This document shows positions 5,298 through 12,932 of a stretch of DNA of 13,397 nt, one piece after another (the stretch's first letter is position 1; each line of letters starts with the position of its first letter). The notes below the pieces were generated by a model. The model saw only the letters and a program-made list of their open reading frames with translations. It did no database searches and was not told the origin of the DNA. Source of the stretch: Anaerolineales bacterium UBA2232 (GTDB taxonomy: Bacteria > Chloroflexota > Anaerolineae > UBA2200); assembly GCA_002348045.1 (NCBI GenBank), contig DDYO01000213.1:488-13884 (forward strand). The letters run 5' to 3'. The position numbers and the translations under genes were made by a program.

Positions 5298-7580
5298 CTA
5301 TGCGATTTCAAGGAGACGGTCAAGACTGCCCTCCCGGAACTGCCGACGGAATGCGACCGTCTCGTGCACCAGGTCCCGCAGGTCTCTCCAGGCATCTTGG
5401 GCTGCCTCTTTGCTAGCGACCCCTCCGGCCGCTACGGTAACCCTGGGGCCGACAAACGATGGCGTTGTGATCATCCCAGCGGCCTCCAGCCAGCGCAGCG
5501 CCGCCTCCACCGTAGCACGCCGATGACCCAACACCGCCGCCACAGCATCCAGGTCCATTTCACCACCGCGGGAGGAACTGGCGTGCTTCGTCATCGCCGC
5601 CACCCGCTCCATGACGCGTCGCGCTGAGTCCTCTGGCCGACCTGCTGCGAACACAGTAACCCTCGTGGGTTCAACTCGCCGCAGTACCTCGCGGATTTCA
5701 CCCATGCCTGGTGGAGTTGTCCAGATGACCAAGTGGTCAGCCGCAGCAAGTTCCAGACGGGTTCTCCCCGCTGCTCCGGCCGAAGGCTCCCCTTCGGCCC
5801 AGACTTCCACTCCACCGCTGGCCGAAATCCTGCCCAACGCGCCCAGGGGGTCTGGGATCTTGCGTTGATCAGCAATCGTCAAGGCGCGGGATGCTACCTT
5901 AATCGGTTCCTGCAGTGACGTAGACCGAGCGTCCACCCAAGTAAGCGATAATTCCGTGCGCCCGCCAAACCACGCGGTTCGCAACTTGAAGGCCAGGCTA
6001 AAGGGTTCAACCGGCAGTTCCTCGTGGGCGGCATGCCATCGGAAGACATTCATGGTGTGTCCTTCGGCATCCTCAACTGAAAGACGAACGTGCTCCTTAC
6101 CTTTGCCGACATTCGCCCGCTCCAGTACGGACAGGCCCTCGCATGCGAGGCAAATCGCAGGATTCCCCATCCCAAATGGTGCCAATGCCCGCAGCTGTTC
6201 GGCAAAGGCGATCGTCAAGTCACCCAATCGAACCCAGGCATCGATTGCCAATTCCTGCTCCGGCTGCCCTCCTGGGAACAAGGCATCAAAGTATGTTTCC
6301 AGACCCTGCGTCAGGACTGGCACCAGGTCGTCCCGAAGTGAGAAGCCGGCGGCGCCCGGATGACCGCCAAACCCAGCCAGGAGATGACTCTGCTGCGCCA
6401 GCCCATGAAGAACATCCACACCAGCCACCGATCGCGCCGAGCCACGCGCCAAATCCCCAGCAGGGGTGGTTATCAGGATGGTCGGGCGCCCATAGCGCTC
6501 AGCAAGCCGCGCGGCGGCGATCCCCAGCACACCGGGCGGCCACTTGGAGTGAGTCACGACCAGCACTGGACGGCTGCGCAGAGCCAAGTCACGCTCTACC
6601 AACTCAACAGCTGCTGCCACGACCTGCCGGCTCAGAAACTGGCGCCGGGCGTTCATCGCCTCCAGCTCGGCCGCTATCGTTCGCGCCCGCACCCAGTCCT
6701 TCGTCAGCAGGAGCTCAACCGCAGCTGAGGCCTCCTGCAGCCGCCCCAATGCATTAAGCCTTGGCGCCAAGACGTAGCCGATCTCCTCCTCCGTGATCGG
6801 TCCCCGTCCAATATCGGCTGACTCGATCATCGCCCGCAAGCCAATCCGCTTTGGTTCTGCCAGCTCTTGGAGTCCGCGCTGCACCAGGTACCGGCAATCG
6901 TCCACCAGGGGAACCACGTCGGCCACCATGCCCAAGGCCACCAGGTCCAAGCCACCTGCGCCGGCGCCCACCGCTTGCGCCAGCTGGTAAGCGACGCCCA
7001 CGCCTGACAGGTTGTACAGGGCATGCCCTGGTTCAAGGCGCTTCGGAGTGACGATAGCAGTGACGCTGGGAAGGGTCTCGGGCAGCTCGTGATGGTCCGT
7101 GATGATGACGTCGGTACCAGACTGTTGCGCGAGGTTAAGGGCATCCACGCTGGACACCCCGGTGTCACAAGTAACCACCAGGTTGGTGCCGCCATCCAGA
7201 AAGGGTTGAAGCGCGGACCATTGGACACCATGGCCTTCCGACATCCGGTCCGGAATGTGCCAGGCGACGCGCCCCCCCAATTCCGTCAGGGCCTCCACCA
7301 GCAGTGCTGTGGCTGTCAGCCCATCGGCATCAAAGTCTCCCCACACCAGAATCTGCTCGCCCTTTTGCAGTGCGAAGCGAAGGCGCTCCGCCGCCACAAT
7401 CATGTCGGGCACCTCAAGCGCTGACCGCGGGTGATAGCAGGCAGGGTCCAGGAAACCACGAACCTCCGCAGCCGTCCGCAAACCTCGTTGTGCCAGGACG
7501 CTGGCAATCAACTTGTGGCCGCCCACCGCCTCGACCACTTGATCTGGCACTGCAATATCACTGGTGTCTCGCCATCGCAT
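5298..7580 (-). CDS. recJ: Single-stranded-DNA-specific exonuclease RecJ
   Basis: RecJ degrades single-stranded DNA from the 5' end during recombination and mismatch or base excision repair. The DHH-family core is complete: DFDADG (residues 82-87), CDTGVSS (Asp139), TDHHELP (Asp162-His164), MVADVVPLVDD (Asp221) and the DHHA1 motif GGHPGAAGF (405-413). An OB-type domain follows at roughly 440-550. The remaining 200 residues form an extra C-terminal region whose end resembles a winged helix (DLDAVAAVLGHRRATVEAAL). At 760 residues it is much longer than the E. coli enzyme (577) and near the Bacillus length. ATG 7580 has a weak GGGCGG 6 nt upstream; TTG 7586 is an alternative. It starts 15 nt after the nuclease gene stop, which suggests joint expression with the helicase-nuclease genes. 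Confidence 0.95.
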   Translation of the reverse strand: MRWRDTSDIAVPDQVVEAVGGHKLIASVLAQRGLRTAAEVRGFLDPACYHPRSALEVPDMIVAAERLRFALQKGEQILVWGDFDADGLTATALLVEALTELGGRVAWHIPDRMSEGHGVQWSALQPFLDGGTNLVVTCDTGVSSVDALNLAQQSGTDVIITDHHELPETLPSVTAIVTPKRLEPGHALYNLSGVGVAYQLAQAVGAGAGGLDLVALGMVADVVPLVDDCRYLVQRGLQELAEPKRIGLRAMIESADIGRGPITEEEIGYVLAPRLNALGRLQEASAAVELLLTKDWVRARTIAAELEAMNARRQFLSRQVVAAAVELVERDLALRSRPVLVVTHSKWPPGVLGIAAARLAERYGRPTILITTPAGDLARGSARSVAGVDVLHGLAQQSHLLAGFGGHPGAAGFSLRDDLVPVLTQGLETYFDALFPGGQPEQELAIDAWVRLGDLTIAFAEQLRALAPFGMGNPAICLACEGLSVLERANVGKGKEHVRLSVEDAEGHTMNVFRWHAAHEELPVEPFSLAFKLRTAWFGGRTELSLTWVDARSTSLQEPIKVASRALTIADQRKIPDPLGALGRISASGGVEVWAEGEPSAGAAGRTRLELAAADHLVIWTTPPGMGEIREVLRRVEPTRVTVFAAGRPEDSARRVMERVAAMTKHASSSRGGEMDLDAVAAVLGHRRATVEAALRWLEAAGMITTPSFVGPRVTVAAGGVASKEAAQDAWRDLRDLVHETVAFRRQFREGSLDRLLEIA

Positions 7581-7595
7581 GCTCAACCGCCCGCA

Positions 7596-8426
7596 TCAGA
7601 ATGGCTGGGGCACGACGGTGGCCCAGTCGAGGCCGTCGGGCTCGTCATCATCCCTTGGTTCGGCCTCTCTGTCTAGCTCACCAACAGGCTCGTCCTCATC
7701 CCAGCAGAGGGAGCGATACACACAATGTGGACAGACCTTGCGGTCCACATCCTTGCCGAATGACTCATCATCCCGCAAATGGATCTCATCAATCGATTCC
7801 CGGAGCAATCTGGCGTCTGCATCGTACTGCAGAGGACCATAGTCAAACAGCTCAGGCAAGGTCGGGTAGTTCGCGAACCAATACAGCGTCTGCACGCGCT
7901 CCGGAGGGATAGCAACTCCATCGTTGATCTCGGCGCCGCCGGCCGACAGAACGTACGGATAGACCCTCGTCTGCATCCGTCGCGCGAGCCAAGGCCGAGA
8001 GGGCCTGCGCCCACCCGTCTTCCAGTCTATGATGATCCAGTCTCCACCAGGCTCCCCCCGCAGCAGATCATACTTGGCCTCCAACCGAAAACGCCCCACA
8101 GGCACGGACAAACTGGATTCCACCATGACCACCGGTGCGCTGACGGACGGTGGGTCCTCCTGGTAGTGGTGCCACCAGCGCTCAACCTCGGCATCTGCGC
8201 TGGCAGCCGTTTCCAAGAGCTCCCGCGGGACACCCGAGTGCGCCTGAAGCATCAGTCGGTGAAACAGGTGCCCTCTGCGGATCCCGATTTCGGCGTCCAG
8301 CGCATCCTGAGACTGCATTCCAGGCCACTGACAATGAAGGACGTGCCGCAGCTGAAATCGCCGCTGGCAGTCCATATAGTCCTGCAGGCTCGTCTGGCTG
8401 AAAACAAAACCGTCAGGAAGGGTCAT
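7596..8426 (-). CDS. Stand-alone RecB-type PD-(D/E)XK nuclease with iron-sulfur cysteines
   Basis: The 276-residue protein matches the nuclease domain found at the C-terminus of AddB and in Cas4. It begins with FSQTSLQDYMDCQRRF (Cys20), then has RRGHLFHRL (His53), AKYDLL (Asp120), IIIDWKTG (Asp134, Lys136) and QTRVYPYVL (Gln152, Tyr156), which together form the active site. Cys232, Cys235 and Cys241 give C-x2-C-x5-C, which with Cys20 is the pattern that binds a 4Fe-4S cluster in AddB-type nucleases. A very acidic tail covers about 243-266. The frame is open upstream to 8636, but ATG 8426 has GGAG at 7-nt spacing and fits the domain start, so the upstream 70 codons are rejected. The gene overlaps the helicase gene by 14 nt, implying coupled translation. 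It probably supplies the nuclease activity for the two helicase-like proteins upstream. Confidence 0.9.
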   Translation of the reverse strand: MTLPDGFVFSQTSLQDYMDCQRRFQLRHVLHCQWPGMQSQDALDAEIGIRRGHLFHRLMLQAHSGVPRELLETAASADAEVERWWHHYQEDPPSVSAPVVMVESSLSVPVGRFRLEAKYDLLRGEPGGDWIIIDWKTGGRRPSRPWLARRMQTRVYPYVLSAGGAEINDGVAIPPERVQTLYWFANYPTLPELFDYGPLQYDADARLLRESIDEIHLRDDESFGKDVDRKVCPHCVYRSLCWDEDEPVGELDREAEPRDDDEPDGLDWATVVPQPF

Positions 8427-10656
8427 CGGTGGTCTCCGTTGCGCGCTGTTGCTGCTCCCACCAGGTCTGAAGCACCGTGAACGCCAGTGCCGGGCGCTTG
8501 GGGTCGCCAGCGGACTTGCCCGAGTTCCACGTGACGACAAGTTCTTTGCGCGCCCTCGTGATGCCCACATACAGCAATCGCAAGCGCTCACGCACATAGT
8601 CCATGCGCGCGTTTTCAGAAGCTGCACCCTCGACATAGCAACGTTCGCTTGCGCCCAGAACCTCCAACTGCGCTAGAGCCTCCGCCAGAGGACTCACACC
8701 CGGGCGGGCGTACCAAGGTTCCGACCGGAACCGGTCCCTCTCCGAGGCAGGAAAGTCATAGTTGTTCACCGCAGTCAAGTGTACGCGATCCCATTCCAGG
8801 CCCTTTGCCTTGTGAACCGTGGCGACCACCACCCTACCCCGGTGCTGATCCGGGTCAAAGCCCATGTCGCCTTCCGACAGTGCTGAGAAGCGCCTGTCGC
8901 TGCGGGCCGCCCGCACCAGCTCCCGAGCCAGCTCCGAATGTCGCCAGTCCGGGTGAACCGCTGCGTACTCACCCAGCATGACCCCAAGATGGTAGCACAG
9001 GGCCACTTCGCGAGGTTCCACAAAGAGATCCTGTGCGAGCAGCAGGACCAACTGGTCAATGGGCAGGCCAGCCGCTTCTTGCCAAACCTGCACGACGTTG
9101 CGAAAACTGGACAGCACTTCCCGTATAGCATCGTCGCCCAGGCTCAGTAACCAGTCCCGTCCCAATCGGGGCCAGCCAAAGTCCTCCAGGTGCTCGCATT
9201 TGCCCAGCTCTGCTACCATCCCCGACACCAGGTCATCCTGATCTAGGTCCAGCAGCTTGAGTCCATAGTAAGCCCCACACGCGCTGGCCAATTTGATGGG
9301 ATGGGCGGGGTCGCCAAGGTGCAGCAGGATCTTTGCCAGAACACCCGCCGTGTCCCGTGTCTCGGAGGCGCTGCTCAGTAGCTCCAGGCACTCCACGCCC
9401 CTCTCGGTTAGGGCACCGACAAAGCGGGTTCCCCGTTCGTTGTCCGGAACGAGGACCGCCGCAGTCTGGTCACGATGCTGAGGCACCCATCGCGCCAGTG
9501 CATCGGCCACCTGCCGCACCTCTTCCTCAGGACTTGACCGCGGCGCATGAAAGTACACCCGGCAATCCTCGGCCCTGGGATTGGGCTGCGGGTCACCCAC
9601 CGGCGTTGGTCTCATTGCCTGCAACCGAAAGGCCTGGCGCGCTGCTTCCAGAGGATGCTCCCTCACGGTCCAGCTCACCAGGTAGTTCGCTAGGCCCATG
9701 ATGCCTGGACCGCACCGCCCTGACTCTAGCATTTCCACACGCTGTACCCCTGGACTATCATAGAACTCGCGAAGCAGACGAGGCTCCGCCGTCGTAAAGG
9801 TCTGGTACACGGCCTGATTGGTATCTCCGACCCGAACCCAGTTTCCGCCGGGACCCGTCAGCAGCGCCAACAACTCCTGTTGCAGTGCACTCGAATCCTG
9901 CGCTTCGTCCTCAAGCACAAAAGGCCACCGCGCCCGCAGACTCTGCAGGAATCCGTCGTCCGATCTCATGGCATTGATGGCTAGCCTCACCAGATCGTCA
10001 AAGTCGAGTTTGCCCCGATAGGTCAATGCCCGCTGATAATCCGCATAGACATCACAACAGAACCTGGCCAAACCCAGGTCGTCGCCGCGGGCGGCCAGCC
10101 GGCTGATGAGCAACTCCGGTGTCCACTGACGATCCTTCGCCCGTCTGATGAAGGCGTTGGCTACATCCCGCACATCCCTCGGCCACCACCGCTTGGCGAC
10201 GCCTGGCCTTTGCCATTCCTGTATCGAGGGCCCCAGGTACTCGCTGAGCAGGTCAGGATATCGATGAAGCCCAGCGCTTACCACGTCATCGAGAATCGCG
10301 CCAGCCTCCAGTTCGTCGGCAATGCCAAAGTCCTCAGCCAGGCCAACCAGGCCAGGACGGTCGTGCAGCATGTCGCTGCAAAGCCCATGCAGCGTGCGCA
10401 CGCGATAGCCCACGCCCGCCAGAAGGCCGTGGTCGCGCTCCAGACACCTGCGAACACGGTGCGCAAAGTTCTCCACTGCCGAATTGACCAGCGTAACAAT
10501 GAGCACTTCTTGCTCATCCTGAAGCCAGCTCGCCACCAGCCGGGCCGCCAACAACGACAGAACCTCGGTCTTGCCGCTGCCCGGCACGGCCGCTATCGCC
10601 ATTTGACCACCGGCATAGTCAAGAATGGCTTTCTGGGACTCCCGTGGGACAAACAT
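8413..10656 (-). CDS. UvrD/AddA-type superfamily 1 DNA helicase
   Basis: This 747-residue protein has all the motifs of an active superfamily 1A helicase: Q-motif PRESQ (Gln8), Walker A AVPGSGKT (23-30), motif Ia VTLVNSAVENF, Walker B LEDEAQDSS (about 248-256), motif III VGDTNQAVYQTF (about 276-287), motif V VVVATVHKAKGLEW (about 609-622) and motif VI RLRLLYVGITRARKEL (about 691-706). It should translocate on and unwind DNA using ATP. Unlike AddA or RecB it has no C-terminal nuclease domain; that activity sits in the next gene. ATG 10656 follows the preceding stop after only 3 nt, and its own ribosome site is weak, so it probably depends on translational coupling. It could be called an AddA-like or UvrD-like protein; context favours the former. 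Confidence 0.9.
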   Translation of the reverse strand: MFVPRESQKAILDYAGGQMAIAAVPGSGKTEVLSLLAARLVASWLQDEQEVLIVTLVNSAVENFAHRVRRCLERDHGLLAGVGYRVRTLHGLCSDMLHDRPGLVGLAEDFGIADELEAGAILDDVVSAGLHRYPDLLSEYLGPSIQEWQRPGVAKRWWPRDVRDVANAFIRRAKDRQWTPELLISRLAARGDDLGLARFCCDVYADYQRALTYRGKLDFDDLVRLAINAMRSDDGFLQSLRARWPFVLEDEAQDSSALQQELLALLTGPGGNWVRVGDTNQAVYQTFTTAEPRLLREFYDSPGVQRVEMLESGRCGPGIMGLANYLVSWTVREHPLEAARQAFRLQAMRPTPVGDPQPNPRAEDCRVYFHAPRSSPEEEVRQVADALARWVPQHRDQTAAVLVPDNERGTRFVGALTERGVECLELLSSASETRDTAGVLAKILLHLGDPAHPIKLASACGAYYGLKLLDLDQDDLVSGMVAELGKCEHLEDFGWPRLGRDWLLSLGDDAIREVLSSFRNVVQVWQEAAGLPIDQLVLLLAQDLFVEPREVALCYHLGVMLGEYAAVHPDWRHSELARELVRAARSDRRFSALSEGDMGFDPDQHRGRVVVATVHKAKGLEWDRVHLTAVNNYDFPASERDRFRSEPWYARPGVSPLAEALAQLEVLGASERCYVEGAASENARMDYVRERLRLLYVGITRARKELVVTWNSGKSAGDPKRPALAFTVLQTWWEQQQRATETTDDPS

Positions 10657-10659
10657 GAC

Positions 10660-12771
10660 CTAGGCCGCCGGCGATGAGGAGTCTCGCAGCAGCCTCTGAA
10701 CCCATCTCAGCAATGGCCCCCGCTCCTCGTGACCCCGAATGCTCAGCTCACTGCTGGCAAAATAGACCCGTGAGCGGCAGCGGCGCACCAAACCCAGCAC
10801 CAGACGACGCAGCGTTTCCACCGTCGCATCATTCTCATCCTGTTCGGTCCACTGACGCTCGACCGGCCAACGACGCGACAGAACAAAGGGATGGGTCAAG
10901 GGCTGGTAGAGGCGCCGACCCCATGTCAGCGCCTCCGTGTTCAGCCAGAACTGGTACCCGACTAACCTATTCTGGGCCAGGAAGGTGTGCACAGGCGCCA
11001 CAGTCACCGCTTCCGCCTCCTCTGCATCCCTCGCCAGATACTGAGCTGCCATCACTCCCGCGTCAACCATACTCAAATAAGAGGGACCCAGGTCATCCGG
11101 GCTCGCTCCTCCCAAGGCCCACCGAAACTGACGTACAGACTCAAGGAGGCTGGCAGATGCTGCCGCAGCATCCAGATTACGGTGCATTCCGAACCCAGGT
11201 CGCGCCAGGACATCCTCAAACAGCTTTGATAGGAATATGTCCAGGGGCCAGCCGGTTCCCGTGTGGTAATCGTGGATATACTTGACCAAGCGATCGTATC
11301 GACGACCTGCATCAAACGTGATACGCTCCTGGACTTCCGCCTTCAGTTGACCGAAGCCCGTAAGACGTGGCCGGTGTCCCTTCCTCTGGTAGGTTATCGC
11401 AGCCAGGTAGCTCGCGCGCGTCCAATCCAGGCCTGTGACCGCCATACTCAGAGCCTGGGCGACGTCACTCGCCTCGGGGCACATCCCCCATTCGGGATGA
11501 GCCAACCTGGCCAGCGTCAGCAGACACCTTACTGCAGGCTCTTCACGCAGCGCGCGAGACGGCCGGTGGGTGCGTACTGGGATCGCCGCGCGGTCCAACT
11601 CCCTGGTGAGGACAAACCGAAGCATGTCATCGACAAACGGCGCTACAATTGCCACGTCGGAAGGACTCACCTGCTCATCCTTGATCAGATGAGCGGCCTC
11701 GTCCACGACCACCCGGATCGCATCGGTGAAGTAGCGGGTTCGCAGGCTGGCGAAACCTACGTCCGTTTGTCGTTCAGCCAAGCGCGTCGAGGGCCTCAAG
11801 TCCAGACCCTGGGTGGCCGACCAGGACGTGGCAAGCGCGTTAACCTGGGGCGAGGTGACAAACGAGTAGGTCAACAACACGCGGCGATCACTCAATTCAG
11901 CCAGCAAGGCGGCGCCCACAGGATCAGCCCCAAGGTAGGTACGGAACCCTCCGTCATGGTCCACGATCAACAGCGACTGTGCTGCTTGTCCCACCCATGT
12001 CCGCACAATGTCATGGGATACGGGTGTATCCTCCTCAAGGTTATCAGCAATTAGATAGCGATACTTGGCGGTCAGCCGAGCGCGCAACCCAGGATCCATC
12101 CAGATGTTCCGCACAAACGTATCGAGCTGAAGGGAAAAGTCCAGCACGTTCTTGGACAAACACAGAGCTCTGAACGACGATGCAGCCTCCTGGACGGCCT
12201 CAAAAACGCGCAGCCGACTGCTTGCGCCGGTCCACGCTGACGACAACCGCTCCCCTATCTCTTCGTGCGAAAAGCCCACAAGTGCTGATTTGTTCAGGTT
12301 GTCCAGGATCTGGCTCGTGAGCCGCTGCCGCCCTATGACCACGTCGCCAAACGCGCCTCTGTCCCACAGTGGCTGAATGGCTTGATCGGCATAGTATTGC
12401 GCCGTCTCAAGGGTCAAGAAGGCAGGAGGCTGTCCTGGCTGGAAGAAGCCAGCCCTCTCCGCCACCATTGGCCAATAGAGGTCTATGGATCGGCGGGCGA
12501 GACCACTGAGGCTGAGGACGTCCACCCGGGGCCCGGCCGGAGCGCCCGGCGACTTGAGCGCCCGGGCATAGGGCAATCCCAACGAGCGCTGGGGCACCCA
12601 CACCAGAATCGCATCACCCCGTGTGCCACTTGCCAGGAGATGCAACAGCCGGGCCACTGCGGCCGTCGACTTGCCGCCGCCGGCGGGACCTTCCAGGAAC
12701 GTGCACAACGGAGCTCCCACCGGCGCCTCGGCCACCATTCTCTGCTCCGGCGTCAGTTCGAATTCTGTCAT
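10660..12771 (-). CDS. AddB-like / UvrD-related protein with degenerate helicase motifs
   Basis: The 703-residue protein starts like a UvrD helicase (LTPEQRMV, then Walker A GPAGGGKST at 28-36). The Walker B position reads YLIADNLEEDTPVSHD (about 239-254) instead of a DEAQD-type motif. The motif III region is DHDGGFRTYLGADP (271-284). Near the C-terminus motif V is reduced to VTVAPVHTFLAQNRLVG, and motif VI is hard to recognise before YFASSELSIRGHEERGPLL. It probably binds ATP but may not act as a conventional motor, which resembles the AddB or RecC role of an inactive partner that scans or stabilises the complex. No nuclease domain or cysteine cluster is present, unlike true AddB. It is the first gene of the operon, starts at ATG 12771 with no Shine-Dalgarno, and is probably translated from a leaderless mRNA. 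The AddB-like role is inference. Confidence 0.8.
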   Translation of the reverse strand: MTEFELTPEQRMVAEAPVGAPLCTFLEGPAGGGKSTAAVARLLHLLASGTRGDAILVWVPQRSLGLPYARALKSPGAPAGPRVDVLSLSGLARRSIDLYWPMVAERAGFFQPGQPPAFLTLETAQYYADQAIQPLWDRGAFGDVVIGRQRLTSQILDNLNKSALVGFSHEEIGERLSSAWTGASSRLRVFEAVQEAASSFRALCLSKNVLDFSLQLDTFVRNIWMDPGLRARLTAKYRYLIADNLEEDTPVSHDIVRTWVGQAAQSLLIVDHDGGFRTYLGADPVGAALLAELSDRRVLLTYSFVTSPQVNALATSWSATQGLDLRPSTRLAERQTDVGFASLRTRYFTDAIRVVVDEAAHLIKDEQVSPSDVAIVAPFVDDMLRFVLTRELDRAAIPVRTHRPSRALREEPAVRCLLTLARLAHPEWGMCPEASDVAQALSMAVTGLDWTRASYLAAITYQRKGHRPRLTGFGQLKAEVQERITFDAGRRYDRLVKYIHDYHTGTGWPLDIFLSKLFEDVLARPGFGMHRNLDAAAASASLLESVRQFRWALGGASPDDLGPSYLSMVDAGVMAAQYLARDAEEAEAVTVAPVHTFLAQNRLVGYQFWLNTEALTWGRRLYQPLTHPFVLSRRWPVERQWTEQDENDATVETLRRLVLGLVRRCRSRVYFASSELSIRGHEERGPLLRWVQRLLRDSSSPAA

Positions 12772-12778
12772 GCTGGGC

Positions 12779-12808
12779 AGTATAGCATACCGGCACGCGG
12801 TCTAACAA
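12779..12808 (-). promoter_or_regulatory. Extended -10 promoter giving a leaderless mRNA for the repair operon
   Basis: On the minus strand TTGTTA (12808-12803) and TATACT (12784-12779) are 18 nt apart, with TG one base before the -10 (TGCTATACT). The -10 box ends 7 nt before ATG 12771, so transcription should begin at or within two bases of the start codon. No ribosome-binding sequence precedes the ATG. Confidence 0.65.
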
Positions 12809-12851
12809 GCCGTATTGGCGGTTGTCGGATAGCTGCCGGACCATCGATCCG

Positions 12852-12881
12852 TTGGACAGGATGGCCGACTGTGAGTACAAT
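12852..12881 (+). promoter_or_regulatory. Likely promoter for the mannitol-dehydrogenase-like gene
   Basis: TTGGAC (12852-12857) and TACAAT (12876-12881) are separated by 18 nt, about 50 nt ahead of the start codon. Each hexamer has one mismatch to consensus. It diverges from the repair-operon promoter, with 43 nt between the -35 boxes. Confidence 0.5.
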
Positions 12882-12932
12882 CGCCGCAACACGAATGGTT
12901 AGAGTGGCCAAGTAGCTCTCAGTGAGGTTTGA

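Noticed and set aside
8427..8636. A 70-codon N-terminal extension of the PD-(D/E)XK nuclease
   Set aside because: It lies wholly within the helicase gene in another frame, has no domain features, and ATG 8426 has a good ribosome site.
11263..12054. Long open frame (263 codons) on the plus strand opposite the AddB-like gene, and similar ones at 7779-8480 and 6143-6757
   Set aside because: They are antisense to clear genes, have compositions biased to Arg, Ser, Pro and His, and show no recognisable motifs or ribosome sites.
12826..12851. Inverted repeat CGGAT-16 nt-ATCCG between the divergent promoters as an operator
   Set aside because: Five-base arms with a 16-nt gap are expected by chance and do not overlap either promoter core except at the edge of one -35 region.
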